Below are positions 1-8,473 of a DNA stretch of 64,000 nucleotides, one piece after another; positions within the stretch are counted from its first letter, which is position 1; each line of letters starts with the position of its first letter. This DNA comes from CAWKOH01 sp963851245 (GTDB taxonomy: Bacteria; Actinomycetota; Acidimicrobiia; Acidimicrobiales; Palsa-688): NCBI GenBank assembly GCA_963851245.1, contig CAWKOH010000012.1, positions 124,001-188,000 on the forward strand, in the 5' to 3' direction. The position numbers and the translations under genes were made by a program. The notes below the pieces were generated by a model, which did no database searches, was not told the origin of the DNA, and saw only the letters and a program-made list of their open reading frames with translations.

Positions 1-1
1 T

Positions 2-610
2 GCCCTGACCACCGGCGCCATCTTCTTCCTGGTGGGAGTGATCTGGGAGCGCCGCGGGACTCTGAGGTTCGCCGACCTGGGCGGTTTGCAGAAGCCCGCC
101 CCCATCCTGGCCGCCATCTTCCTCGCTGTGATCCTGAGCGCGGTCGGCCTGCCCGGGCTGAACGGATTCGTCGGCGAGTTCCTCGTTCTGGTCGGCACCT
201 TCATAACCCATCGCTGGTGGGCGGTGGTGGGGACGACGGCCGTGGTGAGCGGAGCCATCTATCTCTTCTGGGCCTACCAGAGGGTGTTCCAAGGCCGGAC
301 CAGCGAGGTCAACGACAAGGTTCGGGACATCACCTGGCGGGAGATCGGGATGGTGGCGCCGTTGCTGGCCGGCATCGTCTTCCTCGGCGTGTATCCGAAA
401 CCCTTCTTCGATCGGGTGAACCCGTCGGTCGAGTACCTGCTGGGGCATGTGCAACAGGCGGCCCCGAACGCCGGGGTGCCATCGCAAGGGCCGTCGGCTA
501 TCAAGTACACCGTCCCCGCCGATCAGAACGTGGACGTTCCCGCCCCGACGGCCAGTGGTAGCTCGGGCTCTTCGACCTCCGCCCAGCAGGCGTCGGGGGG
601 AAGCAAATGA
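2..610 (+). CDS. nuoM: NADH-quinone oxidoreductase subunit M, C-terminal part
   Basis: The reading frame is open from the window edge, so the start lies upstream; about 202 residues are visible. NuoM is one of the antiporter-like proton-pumping membrane subunits of respiratory complex I. The text TGAIFFLVGVIWERRGT and the following hydrophobic segments (FLAVILSAVGLPGLNGFVGEF, AIYLFWAYQRVFQG, MVAPLLAGIVFLGVYPKPFF) match the C-terminal helices of this family. The last 55 residues are a Pro/Ser/Gly-rich hydrophilic tail that is longer than usual. Its TGA overlaps the ATG of nuoN by 4 bp, which indicates translational coupling within a nuo operon. Confidence 0.93.
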   Translation, partial: ALTTGAIFFLVGVIWERRGTLRFADLGGLQKPAPILAAIFLAVILSAVGLPGLNGFVGEFLVLVGTFITHRWWAVVGTTAVVSGAIYLFWAYQRVFQGRTSEVNDKVRDITWREIGMVAPLLAGIVFLGVYPKPFFDRVNPSVEYLLGHVQQAAPNAGVPSQGPSAIKYTVPADQNVDVPAPTASGSSGSSTSAQQASGGSK

Positions 611-2376
611 TCGGCCTGATATCCGACGCCATCCTCCATGTGACTGGTCAGAGCAGCCCGACGACCACCCTCGCGCCCTGCACCGTTCCCAAGGGGGGCA
701 GCAAGGTAATCGGGGTCTGCACCGCGACCAACTCGTTGCACATCTCGGTCTCCTACCGAAGCATCCTGCCCATCCTCGTCCTGGGCGTCGGGGCCCTGGT
801 GCTCCTGGCCGTGTCGGCCGTCATCCCGAAGCGGTCCAGGCCCGGCTTCTATCCGCTCCTCACCGTGATCATCGGCGGGCTGGCCCTGGCCGCGTCTATC
901 TGGCAGTGGAACGACATCGGCGACCACGGAGCCGAGCTCACGATCGGCCAGCAGGTCTATTACGACCGGTTCTCGGCTTTCTTCATGGTCCTCTTCTCCG
1001 TCGCCACCATCCTGGGGGCCGTCACCGCCGACAGCTATCTGCGCCGGGAGGGCCTGGACGGGGTCGAGGCCTACGTGCTCATGCTGATGGCGGGCACGGG
1101 AGCCATGCTCATGGCGGTGTCCGCCGGGCTCATCATGCTTTTCCTGGGCCTCGAGATCATGTCCATCTCGCTGTACGTGATGGCGGCCTACCACCGGCGG
1201 CGCTCCCAATCCGGTGAAGCCGGGCTGAAGTACTTCGTGCTGGGCGCCTTCTCATCTGCGATCTTCTTGTACGGGGTGGCGCTCGTGTACGGGGCCACCG
1301 GGTCCACCCAGTTCCAGGAGATGGCCAGCTTCCTGGCTGCCAACAGCCTCAGCAACAACGGCGTGCTGCTGGCGGGCATGGGACTCTTGATCGTAGGCCT
1401 GGGGTTCAAGGTGGCGGCCGTCCCCTTCCACTTCTGGACACCGGACGTGTATCAGGGATCGCCTACCCCTTTCACCGGGTACATGGCCGCGGTCGCCAAG
1501 GCCGCCGGCTTCGCAGGGCTGCTTCGGGTTCTGAACCAGGGGCTCATCAGCCAGCAGGTCAACTGGCGTCCGGTGATCTGGGTCATGGCGGTGCTGACCC
1601 TCCTGGTCGGGTCGGTGCTGGCCCTGGCCCAGCGCGACCTGAAGCGGATGTTCGCCTACTCCTCGATCAGCCAGGCCGGCTACGTCCTGGTCGGCGTGGA
1701 AGCGGCTTCGAACACGGGGACGTCGGCGGCTCTGTTCTACCTGTTCACCTACACGTTCATCATCATCGGGACCTTCGCCGTCGTCTCGATCATCCAGGGC
1801 CGGGGGGAGGCCCGCACCGACCTGGGCGCCATGCGGGGCCTGTCGAGGACCCGGCCCTTGCTGGCGGCGGTCATGCTCGTGTTCCTGCTGGCCCAGGCCG
1901 GCGTGCCCTTCACGAGCGGGTTCCTGGCCAAGTTCTACGTCATCGAGGCGGCGGTGCAAAGGGGCCAGTACTCGCTGGCCATCATCGCCATGCTGGCCGC
2001 CGCCGTGGCCGCCTTCTTCTATCTCCGGGTGGCGCTGCTCATGTACGGGGCGCCGGCGGGGGCGTCAGGGGTGGCGCCGGCGCCGGCGGGGGTGTCGGGA
2101 GTCGGGGTGTCGGGAGTGGGGGTGTCGCCGGCGCCGGCGGGGGTGTCGCCGGCGGCGTCATCGGTGGAGGAGGATCCCATGATGGCCGGCCTCGAGCCTG
2201 TCCCCTCGCTCGATGGCGCCACCGCCACCGCCACTCTTCTCGATCCACCCGTCGAGGAGGAGGTCGTGCGGTTGCCGATGGCCCTCGCCTTGGCCATATG
2301 CGCCGTCTTCACGATCTTCGCCGGCGTGTCCTCACCGATAATCGACTTCGCCCGGCACGCCACCACGTTCGTCTGA
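607..2376 (+). CDS. nuoN: NADH-quinone oxidoreductase subunit N
   Basis: This 589-residue multi-spanning protein is the NuoN proton-pumping subunit of complex I. Family sequence is visible in FLGLEIMSISLYVMAAY, GLKYFVLGAFSSAIFLYG, KVAAVPFHFWTPDVYQGSPT and KRMFAYSSISQAGYVLVG. It starts by ATGA overlap with nuoM and is the last gene of the nuo run. NuoN proteins are usually nearer 480-530 residues. The extra length comes from an N-terminal extension and from a low-complexity Ala/Pro/Gly/Val insert (about residues 480-520) before the final helix. No shared domain is recognisable in the insert. Confidence 0.95.
   Translation: MIGLISDAILHVTGQSSPTTTLAPCTVPKGGSKVIGVCTATNSLHISVSYRSILPILVLGVGALVLLAVSAVIPKRSRPGFYPLLTVIIGGLALAASIWQWNDIGDHGAELTIGQQVYYDRFSAFFMVLFSVATILGAVTADSYLRREGLDGVEAYVLMLMAGTGAMLMAVSAGLIMLFLGLEIMSISLYVMAAYHRRRSQSGEAGLKYFVLGAFSSAIFLYGVALVYGATGSTQFQEMASFLAANSLSNNGVLLAGMGLLIVGLGFKVAAVPFHFWTPDVYQGSPTPFTGYMAAVAKAAGFAGLLRVLNQGLISQQVNWRPVIWVMAVLTLLVGSVLALAQRDLKRMFAYSSISQAGYVLVGVEAASNTGTSAALFYLFTYTFIIIGTFAVVSIIQGRGEARTDLGAMRGLSRTRPLLAAVMLVFLLAQAGVPFTSGFLAKFYVIEAAVQRGQYSLAIIAMLAAAVAAFFYLRVALLMYGAPAGASGVAPAPAGVSGVGVSGVGVSPAPAGVSPAASSVEEDPMMAGLEPVPSLDGATATATLLDPPVEEEVVRLPMALALAICAVFTIFAGVSSPIIDFARHATTFV
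2047..2160 (+). repeat. Repetitive GC-rich insert within nuoN
   Basis: This stretch is built from short direct repeats. A 23-bp block occurs twice, at 2075-2097 and 2126-2148, separated by copies of a GGGGTGTCGGGAGT-like unit. It stays in frame and encodes an Ala/Pro/Gly/Val/Ser loop just before the last membrane helix of NuoN. It looks like a slippage-prone, length-variable linker. Confidence 0.8.
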
Positions 2377-2497
2377 CGGGAGGGCTGCTCGTAGGGCCGG
2401 GCTCGCGGGGTGCGGCTTTCGGGATGCTCCCGTGGAGCAACGGTTCAGGTCGTTCGGCGGCACCGAGCCTTACCGGCGGAACCCGGCGGCGATCTTT

Positions 2498-2537
2498 GTG
2501 CTGACTACTTCACCATATATGGTGTACTACTCAGCAC
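2498..2537. repeat. 40-bp inverted repeat with no spacer, AT-rich core
   Basis: The arms 2498-2517 and 2518-2537 are reverse complements at 17 of 20 positions. The central 14 bp, CACCATATATGGTG (2511-2524), is a perfect palindrome. A second inverted repeat follows (AATGAT 2538-2543, ATCATT 2552-2557). It lies in the otherwise empty 2377-2623 spacer between nuoN and the YccF-like gene. It could be an operator for the downstream gene or the terminator of the nuo operon. No T-tract follows, so a classical intrinsic terminator is not supported. Confidence 0.7.
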
Positions 2538-2623
2538 AATGATCTAATCTCATCATTCGTCAGCGTCTCCCGGGTGCCCGACCTCTGCACGCCACCAGCG
2601 GGGTAGGCCGCTACCTTGGAGCA

Positions 2624-3145
2624 ATGAGCGTGGCGCCGGAGGACCCGGACTGGTGGCTGGCGTCGGACGGCCGCTGGTACCCGCCACCTCACCCTGGTTA
2701 TGCGGGGATCCAGCAAACCGCGCCGGCGCCCCCAGACGGGATCAGCCTGGTTCTGAACATCATCTGGGTGATCTTCGCCGGCTTCTGGCTGGCCCTTCTG
2801 TACCTGATCGTGGGCGTGGTCCTGTGCCTGCTCATCCTCACCATCCCCTTCGGCATCCAGTGTTTCAAGCTGGCCGGGTTCGCCCTGTGGCCGTTCGGGC
2901 GAGCGGTGGTGTACAAGCCTGATGGCGAGAGCGGCTGGAACATTGTCGGCAACGTCATCTGGATCGTGGTGGCCGGCTTCTGGATGGCGCTGGCTCACCT
3001 GATCACCGGCATTGCCTTGTGCTTGACCATCATCGGCATACCCCTCGGCCTGGGCAACTTCAAGCTGATTCCGATGATCCTCTTCCCCTTCGGCAAGGAA
3101 GTGGTGAGGCGCGACCTGGCCTACGGACCCGCCGTGGTGTTCTAG
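2624..3145 (+). CDS. YccF-type inner membrane protein with DGRWYPP N-terminal motif
   Basis: The 173-residue protein opens with a short hydrophilic segment, DPDWWLASDGRWYPPP, a motif frequent at the N-terminus of actinobacterial membrane proteins. Two homologous YccF-domain repeats follow. Each has a pair of hydrophobic helices ending in a PFG signature (LTIPFGIQCFKLAGFALWPFG and IGIPLGLGNFKLIPMILFPFG). The domain is common but its biochemical role is not established. The ATG at 2624 is the only start that includes the DWW motif. The gene stands alone after the 2498-2537 inverted repeat. Confidence 0.85.
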   Translation: MSVAPEDPDWWLASDGRWYPPPHPGYAGIQQTAPAPPDGISLVLNIIWVIFAGFWLALLYLIVGVVLCLLILTIPFGIQCFKLAGFALWPFGRAVVYKPDGESGWNIVGNVIWIVVAGFWMALAHLITGIALCLTIIGIPLGLGNFKLIPMILFPFGKEVVRRDLAYGPAVVF

Positions 3146-3236
3146 TAGATAAGCCCGAGGCCGGGCGCTGGGTTGCGAGCGTTCTCCTAGAGTTGGTTCA
3201 TCGTTAGGCGAGCGGGGGTGGGTGGAGCGTGATGCC

Positions 3237-3815
3237 ATGAGCACGGTGGCCGGTTTGACGGCCGAGGACACCACCCGTCTGAGCCACCTCGTGGATGCCT
3301 ATGCCGACGCCGTCGACCGCCGGGACGCGACGGCCTTGGTCGGATTGTTTACGCCTGACGGCCGGGTTCGGGTCCAGGCCGAGGACGGCCCGGTCCAGTC
3401 CTCGTACGAGGGCACCGCCGTAGCGGACCTTTTGGGCAGCGTTGCTGGCTACGACCGAACCTTTCACCACGTCGGGGGCCGCGTCTTCGCCGCGGCCCCC
3501 GAGGATGGCGGCGTCCGGGCCACCGGGCGGGTCCACTGCCTGGCGCATCACTACCAGCGCACGAGCAATGGGCCCGTGGACCTGGTGATGATGATCCGCT
3601 ATCTAGACGGCTACGACCGCACGGCCGCCGGGAACTGGCTGATCGCCGACCGTCAGGTCGTGGTTGACTGGACCGAACTGCACCCGGCCCACCCGCTCCG
3701 GCGTCCGCGCCCCGGAGCTCCCCATGACGCCGGCCCGACCCATCGCCTTCGTCACCGGCGCCAGCCGCGGCATCGGAGCGGCGTGCGCGGTCGCACTGGC
3801 CGAGCATGGCCATGA
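3237..3815 (+). CDS. NTF2/SnoaL-like fold protein, 3' end overlapping the next gene
   Basis: Residues 1-135 have the SnoaL/NTF2-like pattern: LSHLVDAYADAVDRRDATALVGLFTPDG at the start and a late WLIADRQVVVDW strand. Such domains are small cone-shaped barrels found in isomerases, dehydratases and binding proteins; the substrate is unknown. I chose ATG 3237; GTG 3222 in the same frame is an alternative. The last 40 or so residues are Arg/Pro/His-rich and overlap the next gene by 92 bp. In another frame a TGA sits exactly in an ATGA overlap with that gene (3724-3727), so a one-base frameshift near 3700 may have removed the true stop. Confidence 0.7.
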   Translation: MSTVAGLTAEDTTRLSHLVDAYADAVDRRDATALVGLFTPDGRVRVQAEDGPVQSSYEGTAVADLLGSVAGYDRTFHHVGGRVFAAAPEDGGVRATGRVHCLAHHYQRTSNGPVDLVMMIRYLDGYDRTAAGNWLIADRQVVVDWTELHPAHPLRRPRPGAPHDAGPTHRLRHRRQPRHRSGVRGRTGRAWP

Positions 3816-4563
3816 TGTGGCGTTGGCGGCCCGGACGCTCGAAGAGGGCACCGGCGTGCTGGAAGGGGATCTGCAGGGCCGCCGCCACGACGCCCCGATC
3901 GCCGGCAGCCTCGAGGTCACCAGGGCCCGGGTCGAATCGTGCGGCGCCCGGGCGCTGTCAGTGCGAATGGACGTAACAGATCGATCGTCGGTCGAAGCTG
4001 CGGTGACCAGCGTGCTCGAGGCCTGGGGTCAGATCGATGTGGTGATCAACGTGGCCCACTACAGGGGGTCGGGCTATGACAGTGGACTGATGGTCACCCC
4101 CCTAGAGGTGATCGAGCGCACTCTGGAAGGCGACATCATCGCTCCTTTGGTAATCCTGAAGATGGTTGTCCCCGGCATGCTCGAGCGTGGTGCCGGCACC
4201 ATCGTCAACATGTCGTCGTACGTAGCGGCCATGAACCCCCCGGGGCCGCCCGGTGAAGGTGGGTGGGGCCTGGCTTATGCAGTGGGCAAAGGCGGCTTCG
4301 ACCGCATCGCCGGAGTGGTCGCAGCCGAGTTCGGCAGCCGTGGCATCCTCGTCTACAACGTGGAGCCAGGCCTCACTGCCTACGGCGAACGGCTCGAGAT
4401 TCAGCGGAAGGACTATCCCTGGGCGGCCATAAACCCGCCCGAAGCCATCGGGGCGGCAGTGGCCTGGCTGGTCACCCATCCCGCGGAAGCGGAACCGCTG
4501 CGCTCGAAACGCATCCACCTGCCGAAGGTGGCCAAGAACATCGGCGCCGGCGGGGTCGTCTAG
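3724..4563 (+). CDS. Short-chain dehydrogenase/reductase
   Basis: This 279-residue Rossmann protein has the NAD(P)-binding TGASRGIG loop near residue 10, the usual DVTDRSS segment, the catalytic Ser in NMSSYV and the Y-x3-K pair in AYAVGKGGFD. The normal NNAG motif is altered to NVAHY. It catalyses NAD(P)-dependent oxidation or reduction of an unidentified alcohol or ketone. I start at ATG 3724 because the residues before it do not resemble the family. It probably forms an operon with the preceding SnoaL-like gene. Confidence 0.88.
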   Translation: MTPARPIAFVTGASRGIGAACAVALAEHGHDVALAARTLEEGTGVLEGDLQGRRHDAPIAGSLEVTRARVESCGARALSVRMDVTDRSSVEAAVTSVLEAWGQIDVVINVAHYRGSGYDSGLMVTPLEVIERTLEGDIIAPLVILKMVVPGMLERGAGTIVNMSSYVAAMNPPGPPGEGGWGLAYAVGKGGFDRIAGVVAAEFGSRGILVYNVEPGLTAYGERLEIQRKDYPWAAINPPEAIGAAVAWLVTHPAEAEPLRSKRIHLPKVAKNIGAGGVV

Positions 4564-4615
4564 GTCCCCCCGGCTCTCACCCACCGCGGCGGCCACCGCG
4601 GCCATGATGTGAGGC

Positions 4616-5797
4616 GTGACCGCGGGCCCCCCGACCGCCGTTCCGAGTCGGGTCAGTCTGGCCACCATCGCCCGGGAGTGGGGGCGGATCGGGTGCATCG
4701 GATTCGGGGGTCCTCCGGCGCACATCGCGCTGCTGCGCAAGTTGTGTGTGACGGGGCGAGGCTGGTTGCCGGCGCGACAGTTCGAGGACGGGATCGCCGT
4801 CACGGCCTTGCTGCCCGGTCCGGCCTCGACGCAGCTCGCCATCTATTGCGCCTGGTGCCTGCGCGGAGTCGCGGGGGCGTTGATCGGTGGATTTTGCTTC
4901 ATTGTCCCCGGCCTGATCGTCATTCTGGCCCTGTCCGGGGTGTTCCTATCGGACCATCCGCCGACCTGGATAACCGGGGCGGCGGACGGCGCCGGCGCGG
5001 TCGTGCCCATCGTGGCCGCCGCCGCCGCGCTTGGCCTGCTTCCGGCCAGCTGGGCCCGGGTTCGCGACCGGGCGGCTGCGCGCGTCCGGTGGGTCGCCTA
5101 TGTCGGGGCCGGGTTCGCCTCCGCCGCGCTCATCGGCCCGTGGCTGGCTCTCGTCATCTTCGGCTGCGGAACGGCCGAAGCGTTGAGCGGATCGCGGTTG
5201 CGCCCAGATCGGGGCCGGGTCGGACTCATCCTCCCGCTGCTGGCCGCCCCGAGCGTCTCGGTAGGAGGCCTGGGCGCAGTGGCCTGGGTGGCGACCAAAG
5301 TGGGCCTCTTGTCGTACGGAGGTGGCTTCGTGATCGTGCCTTTAATGCAGCGCGACGCGGTGCACACATACCACTGGATGACAGGCGCCCAGTTCCTGAC
5401 GGCTGTGGCCCTCGGCCAGTTGACACCGGGACCGGTCGTGCAGACCGTGGCCGTCGTCGGATATGCCGCCGCCGGAGTCGGAGGGGGGGTCTTGGCCTCC
5501 TTCGTCGCCTTCCTCCCCTCATTCGTCTTCGTCCTGGCGGGCGGTCCGCACTTCGACCGCCTGCGGTCCAATGAGGTGGCTCAGACCTTCCTAACCGGGG
5601 CCGGTGCCGCCGCCATCGGAGCGATCGCCGGTTCGTCGATCCCGCTCGGTCTGGTTCTCTCTCACTTGTGGCAGGTGGCGGTGCTGGTTGCGGCCGCGGT
5701 GTGGCTCCTGGTGCTGCGCAAAGGGGTGGTCGTCTCCCTGGTGGGCGGAGCCTTGGCGGGCGTGTTGGCGGCCGCACTTTCGGCGCCTCTGGGATGA
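4616..5797 (+). CDS. chrA: Chromate transporter, two-domain ChrA type
   Basis: This 393-residue membrane protein has the duplicated CHR architecture. The N-terminal half carries GCIGFGGPPAHIALL and TALLPGPASTQLAIY. The C-terminal half carries GLLSYGGGFVIVPLMQ and ALGQLTPGPVVQTVAVVGY. Long-chain CHR proteins export chromate or act on related oxyanions such as sulfate; the substrate here is inferred from family only. The start is GTG 4616. Its TGA overlaps the likely ATG of the next gene by 4 bp, coupling it to a polyphosphate kinase. Confidence 0.88.
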   Translation: MTAGPPTAVPSRVSLATIAREWGRIGCIGFGGPPAHIALLRKLCVTGRGWLPARQFEDGIAVTALLPGPASTQLAIYCAWCLRGVAGALIGGFCFIVPGLIVILALSGVFLSDHPPTWITGAADGAGAVVPIVAAAAALGLLPASWARVRDRAAARVRWVAYVGAGFASAALIGPWLALVIFGCGTAEALSGSRLRPDRGRVGLILPLLAAPSVSVGGLGAVAWVATKVGLLSYGGGFVIVPLMQRDAVHTYHWMTGAQFLTAVALGQLTPGPVVQTVAVVGYAAAGVGGGVLASFVAFLPSFVFVLAGGPHFDRLRSNEVAQTFLTGAGAAAIGAIAGSSIPLGLVLSHLWQVAVLVAAAVWLLVLRKGVVVSLVGGALAGVLAAALSAPLG

Positions 5798-6630
5798 GAT
5801 TGCCAAGATGGAGCATGGCCGACAAAGGGGACCGCTCATTGCTTGAGGCGGAGCTGCTCCGCTTGCAAGGCGAGCTGGTGAAGATGCAGCAGTGGATCCG
5901 GGACAAGGAGCAGCGGCTCATCATCGTGTTCGAGGGCCGCGACGCGGCGGGTAAGGGGGGCGCCATCAAGCGCATAGCCGAGTACCTGAACCCTCGTTGG
6001 TGCCGGGTGGCAGCGTTACCTGCCCCATCAGATCGGGAGAGTACGCAGTGGTACTTTCAGCGCTACATTGCCCACCTCCCCGCGGGCGGCGAGATAGTCC
6101 TGTTCGACCGGAGCTGGTACAACCGGGCCGGCGTCGAGCGCGTCATGGGCTTCTGCACCGAGGACCAGCTTCAGCAGTTCTTCCGTCAGTGTCCGGCCTT
6201 CGAGCGAATGCTCATCGACGATGGCATCATTTTGGTCAAGTACTGGTTCTCGGTCAGCGACGAGGAGCAGGAGCGGCGGTTTCAGGCCCGACTGGGCGAC
6301 CCCCTGAAGCGGTGGAAGCTCAGCTCCATGGACCTCGAAGGACGGTCCCGATGGGTCGAGTACTCCAAAGCCAAAGACGACATGTTCGCTCACTGTGACA
6401 CGCCCGACTCGCCCTGGTGGGAGGTGGAGGCCGACGACAAGCTCAGAGCCCGGGTCAACTGCATCTCCCACCTGCTGTCAGTCGTTCCGTACCAGGAGAG
6501 TCCCTCTCCCAAGGTCCGGCTGCCGCCCCGTCCCGAGCCTAAGGACTACCGGCGGCCACCTCCGGCGCGGTTCCATCACGTGTCCGATCACGCCGCCGCC
6601 ATTCTGGCTCGGCCGTCGAAATCTCACTAA
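5794..6630 (+). CDS. ppk2: Polyphosphate kinase 2 family protein
   Basis: The protein has the PPK2 Walker A region (IVFEGRDAAGKGGAIKR), the lid and Walker B segment (LFDRSWYNRAGVERVMGF) and the KYWFSVSDEEQERRF segment. PPK2 enzymes transfer phosphate between polyphosphate and nucleoside di- or triphosphates. The single-domain size of about 278 residues fits class I. ATG 5794 gives an ATGA overlap with chrA; ATG 5815 (MADKGDRS) is an equally plausible start. The coupling with chrA is unusual and may reflect stress physiology, which is inference. Confidence 0.9.
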   Translation: MRLPRWSMADKGDRSLLEAELLRLQGELVKMQQWIRDKEQRLIIVFEGRDAAGKGGAIKRIAEYLNPRWCRVAALPAPSDRESTQWYFQRYIAHLPAGGEIVLFDRSWYNRAGVERVMGFCTEDQLQQFFRQCPAFERMLIDDGIILVKYWFSVSDEEQERRFQARLGDPLKRWKLSSMDLEGRSRWVEYSKAKDDMFAHCDTPDSPWWEVEADDKLRARVNCISHLLSVVPYQESPSPKVRLPPRPEPKDYRRPPPARFHHVSDHAAAILARPSKSH

Positions 6631-6639
6631 CTTCGGCTG

Positions 6640-7389
6640 TTACCCCTTGAAAAGGGCGAAGGCCGCACCCTGCGGGTCCAGGAAGACGGCGAACCGTCCG
6701 GTGTTGGGAATGTCAGTGGGCGGGACGATCACCGTCGCACCCAGATCGGTAGCCCTCTTGGCGTCAGCGTCGACGTCAGCCGTGGCGAAGTAGACGAGCC
6801 AGCTATCGGGCACCTCCGCGGGCATGTCCGGCGGTCGGGGCATCACCCCGCCGATAGTCCGGCCGCTGACCTGAGCCTCGGCATACTCATCGGTGCCACC
6901 CCAGCCCCAGCCGAACACCTCCGCGTAGAAGGTCTTGGACTGGCCCAGGTCCGAAGTTGCCAGCTCGCTCCAGGTGAAGGCACCGGGCTCGTTGACCAGT
7001 TGAGCGCCGAGGTGGTCTCTGGCTTGCCAGGCGGCGATCACCGCACCAGTCGTGTCGGCGAAGATCGCCATACGACCGGCAGTCATCACGTCCATTGGGG
7101 GGACGATCACCGTGCCGCCGGCTGTCTCGGCCTTCTTGGCCACTGCATCCAGGTCATCGACGTTGACATATGTCGTCCATCGGGGCGGACCCGGGTCCTG
7201 GGCCGGGCTGATCGCCGCGACCTGCTTGCCGTTTTTGGAGACGATCGTGTAGTGGCCGGCTTCTTCTCCCATGTCTTGGCCTTCCCAGCCAAGCAGCTCT
7301 CCGTAGAATCTGAGGGCCGCTTGGGGGTCGGGCGCTCCGATGTCGACCCAGGATGGGACCCCGTGGTCGTAACGCGTCATCTCGGGCAT
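6640..7389 (-). CDS. VOC (glyoxalase/bleomycin-resistance) family protein, two domains
   Basis: Two tandem vicinal-oxygen-chelate domains are visible. The first begins GVPSWVDIGAPDPQAALRFY and ends near AVIAAWQ. The second begins GAFTWSELATSDLGQSKTFY and ends PQGAAFALFKG. Repeats such as GGTVIVPPMDVMTAGRMAIF and GATVIVPPTDIPNTGRFAVF show the duplication. VOC proteins bind metal and act as lyases, dioxygenases or antibiotic-binding proteins; this subgroup lacks an assigned substrate. It is convergent with ppk2, 9 bp away. Confidence 0.85.
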   Translation of the reverse strand: MPEMTRYDHGVPSWVDIGAPDPQAALRFYGELLGWEGQDMGEEAGHYTIVSKNGKQVAAISPAQDPGPPRWTTYVNVDDLDAVAKKAETAGGTVIVPPMDVMTAGRMAIFADTTGAVIAAWQARDHLGAQLVNEPGAFTWSELATSDLGQSKTFYAEVFGWGWGGTDEYAEAQVSGRTIGGVMPRPPDMPAEVPDSWLVYFATADVDADAKRATDLGATVIVPPTDIPNTGRFAVFLDPQGAAFALFKG

Positions 7390-7465
7390 GGCTCCCTCCT
7401 CCGCTCCGCAGCCAATGGATCAAGTTTTGCCAAGCCCGTTGGGCAACGCAAGAGACTTTCAGGGG

Positions 7466-7699
7466 CTAGAACGGGGGGCAGTCCTCATGTTGATAACTGC
7501 CGTCAACGCGCTTGCGGACGAACTGTCCGTGCGCGATGACCCGATCGCATATGGGGCAGATCCGGCCTTCGCCCGCCCGTAGCTCGTTGCTCTCCATGTC
7601 CTCGTTGGGATCGAGGGCGTGATCGGCGGCCTCCTGTTGTTCGGCTGCAGTTCTGTCCCAGACCAACCACGATCCGGGCAGAGTGGGATCGTCAGGCAC
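7466..7699 (-). CDS. Small protein with C-terminal Cys/His zinc-ribbon-like motif
   Basis: The 77-residue product has an acidic N-terminal half and a C-terminal segment with GRICPICDRVIAHGQF and YQHEDCPPF. The CPIC pair plus the later His/Cys resembles a zinc knuckle. The start codon is GTG 7699. I do not recognise a named family. It lies downstream of the nitroreductase on the same strand and may be its own transcript. It is supported by the plausible metal motif and coding-like composition only. Confidence 0.55.
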   Translation of the reverse strand: MPDDPTLPGSWLVWDRTAAEQQEAADHALDPNEDMESNELRAGEGRICPICDRVIAHGQFVRKRVDGSYQHEDCPPF

Positions 7700-7742
7700 A
7701 TCGCCATTTTGACATAAGCGCAGTCGTGCCGATCAGTCGACA

Positions 7743-8408
7743 CTAGGAACCCGGCGGCCATAGCGGATCCGGGATTTGCAGGCCCAACGATTTGCCCCAC
7801 CGGTTACGGAACGCCACCTGGTCAACCGGAGTCCGTTGCGCCACCGCCCAGCGGCCCAGGGGATAGCCGAACGAGACGCAGCAGGCGTTCACCCAGCCCT
7901 TGTCGGGGGGAACCCCCAGGACCGAAAGCGTCTCGTCCCCTCGAAAAGCTCCCAGCACGCTGGTCAGAGCCGACCCGATGCCTTCTCCGCGAGCTGCCAG
8001 CATGGCGCTCCACACCGCAGGGAATATCGAACCGCCCGACCGGTCGTTGCGGATGAATGCGAACAGATATAAAGGAACCTCCTCGAAGTGGTCGGCAAGG
8101 TATTGAGCCGACCGGACGATGCTCAAGGTCTGCTTGCCGTCCGGGGAGTCGGGCGCGGCGTGCGCCGCGGCGAGGAGCTCTTTGTAGACGGTGTCCCACA
8201 GTTGGGCAAGTGCCACCCTGTAGAGAGGCGCCAGCTCCTGTTTGATCGAGGCATCATCGACGAGCAGAAACCTCCAGTTCTGGTTGTTGCCGCCGCTAGG
8301 TGCCCTGATGGCGGCGTCCAGGATGCGCGCCTGAGACGGGGCCGGGATGGGATCGGGCCGGACCCGGCGCATGGCCCGAGTCGTGTACAGCGCTTCGTAC
8401 AGGTCCAT
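7743..8408 (-). CDS. Nitroreductase family protein
   Basis: This 221-residue FMN-dependent oxidoreductase has the family N-terminus (YEALYTTRAMRRVRPDPIP), the FMN-contact AAIRAPSGGNNQNWRF segment and the C-terminal GYPLGRWA. Nitroreductases reduce nitroaromatics, quinones or flavins with NAD(P)H. The ATG at 8408 was chosen because upstream in-frame sequence is not family-like. It is the third gene of a minus-strand run with the SHOCT and DUF5995-like genes, 65 bp downstream of the latter. Confidence 0.87.
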   Translation of the reverse strand: MDLYEALYTTRAMRRVRPDPIPAPSQARILDAAIRAPSGGNNQNWRFLLVDDASIKQELAPLYRVALAQLWDTVYKELLAAAHAAPDSPDGKQTLSIVRSAQYLADHFEEVPLYLFAFIRNDRSGGSIFPAVWSAMLAARGEGIGSALTSVLGAFRGDETLSVLGVPPDKGWVNACCVSFGYPLGRWAVAQRTPVDQVAFRNRWGKSLGLQIPDPLWPPGS

Positions 8409-8473
8409 GACCGGGCATGTTGCCACATCGCTCCGACGCCAGAAGCCGGTGACAGCGTCCTGGTCGGTTTCGA

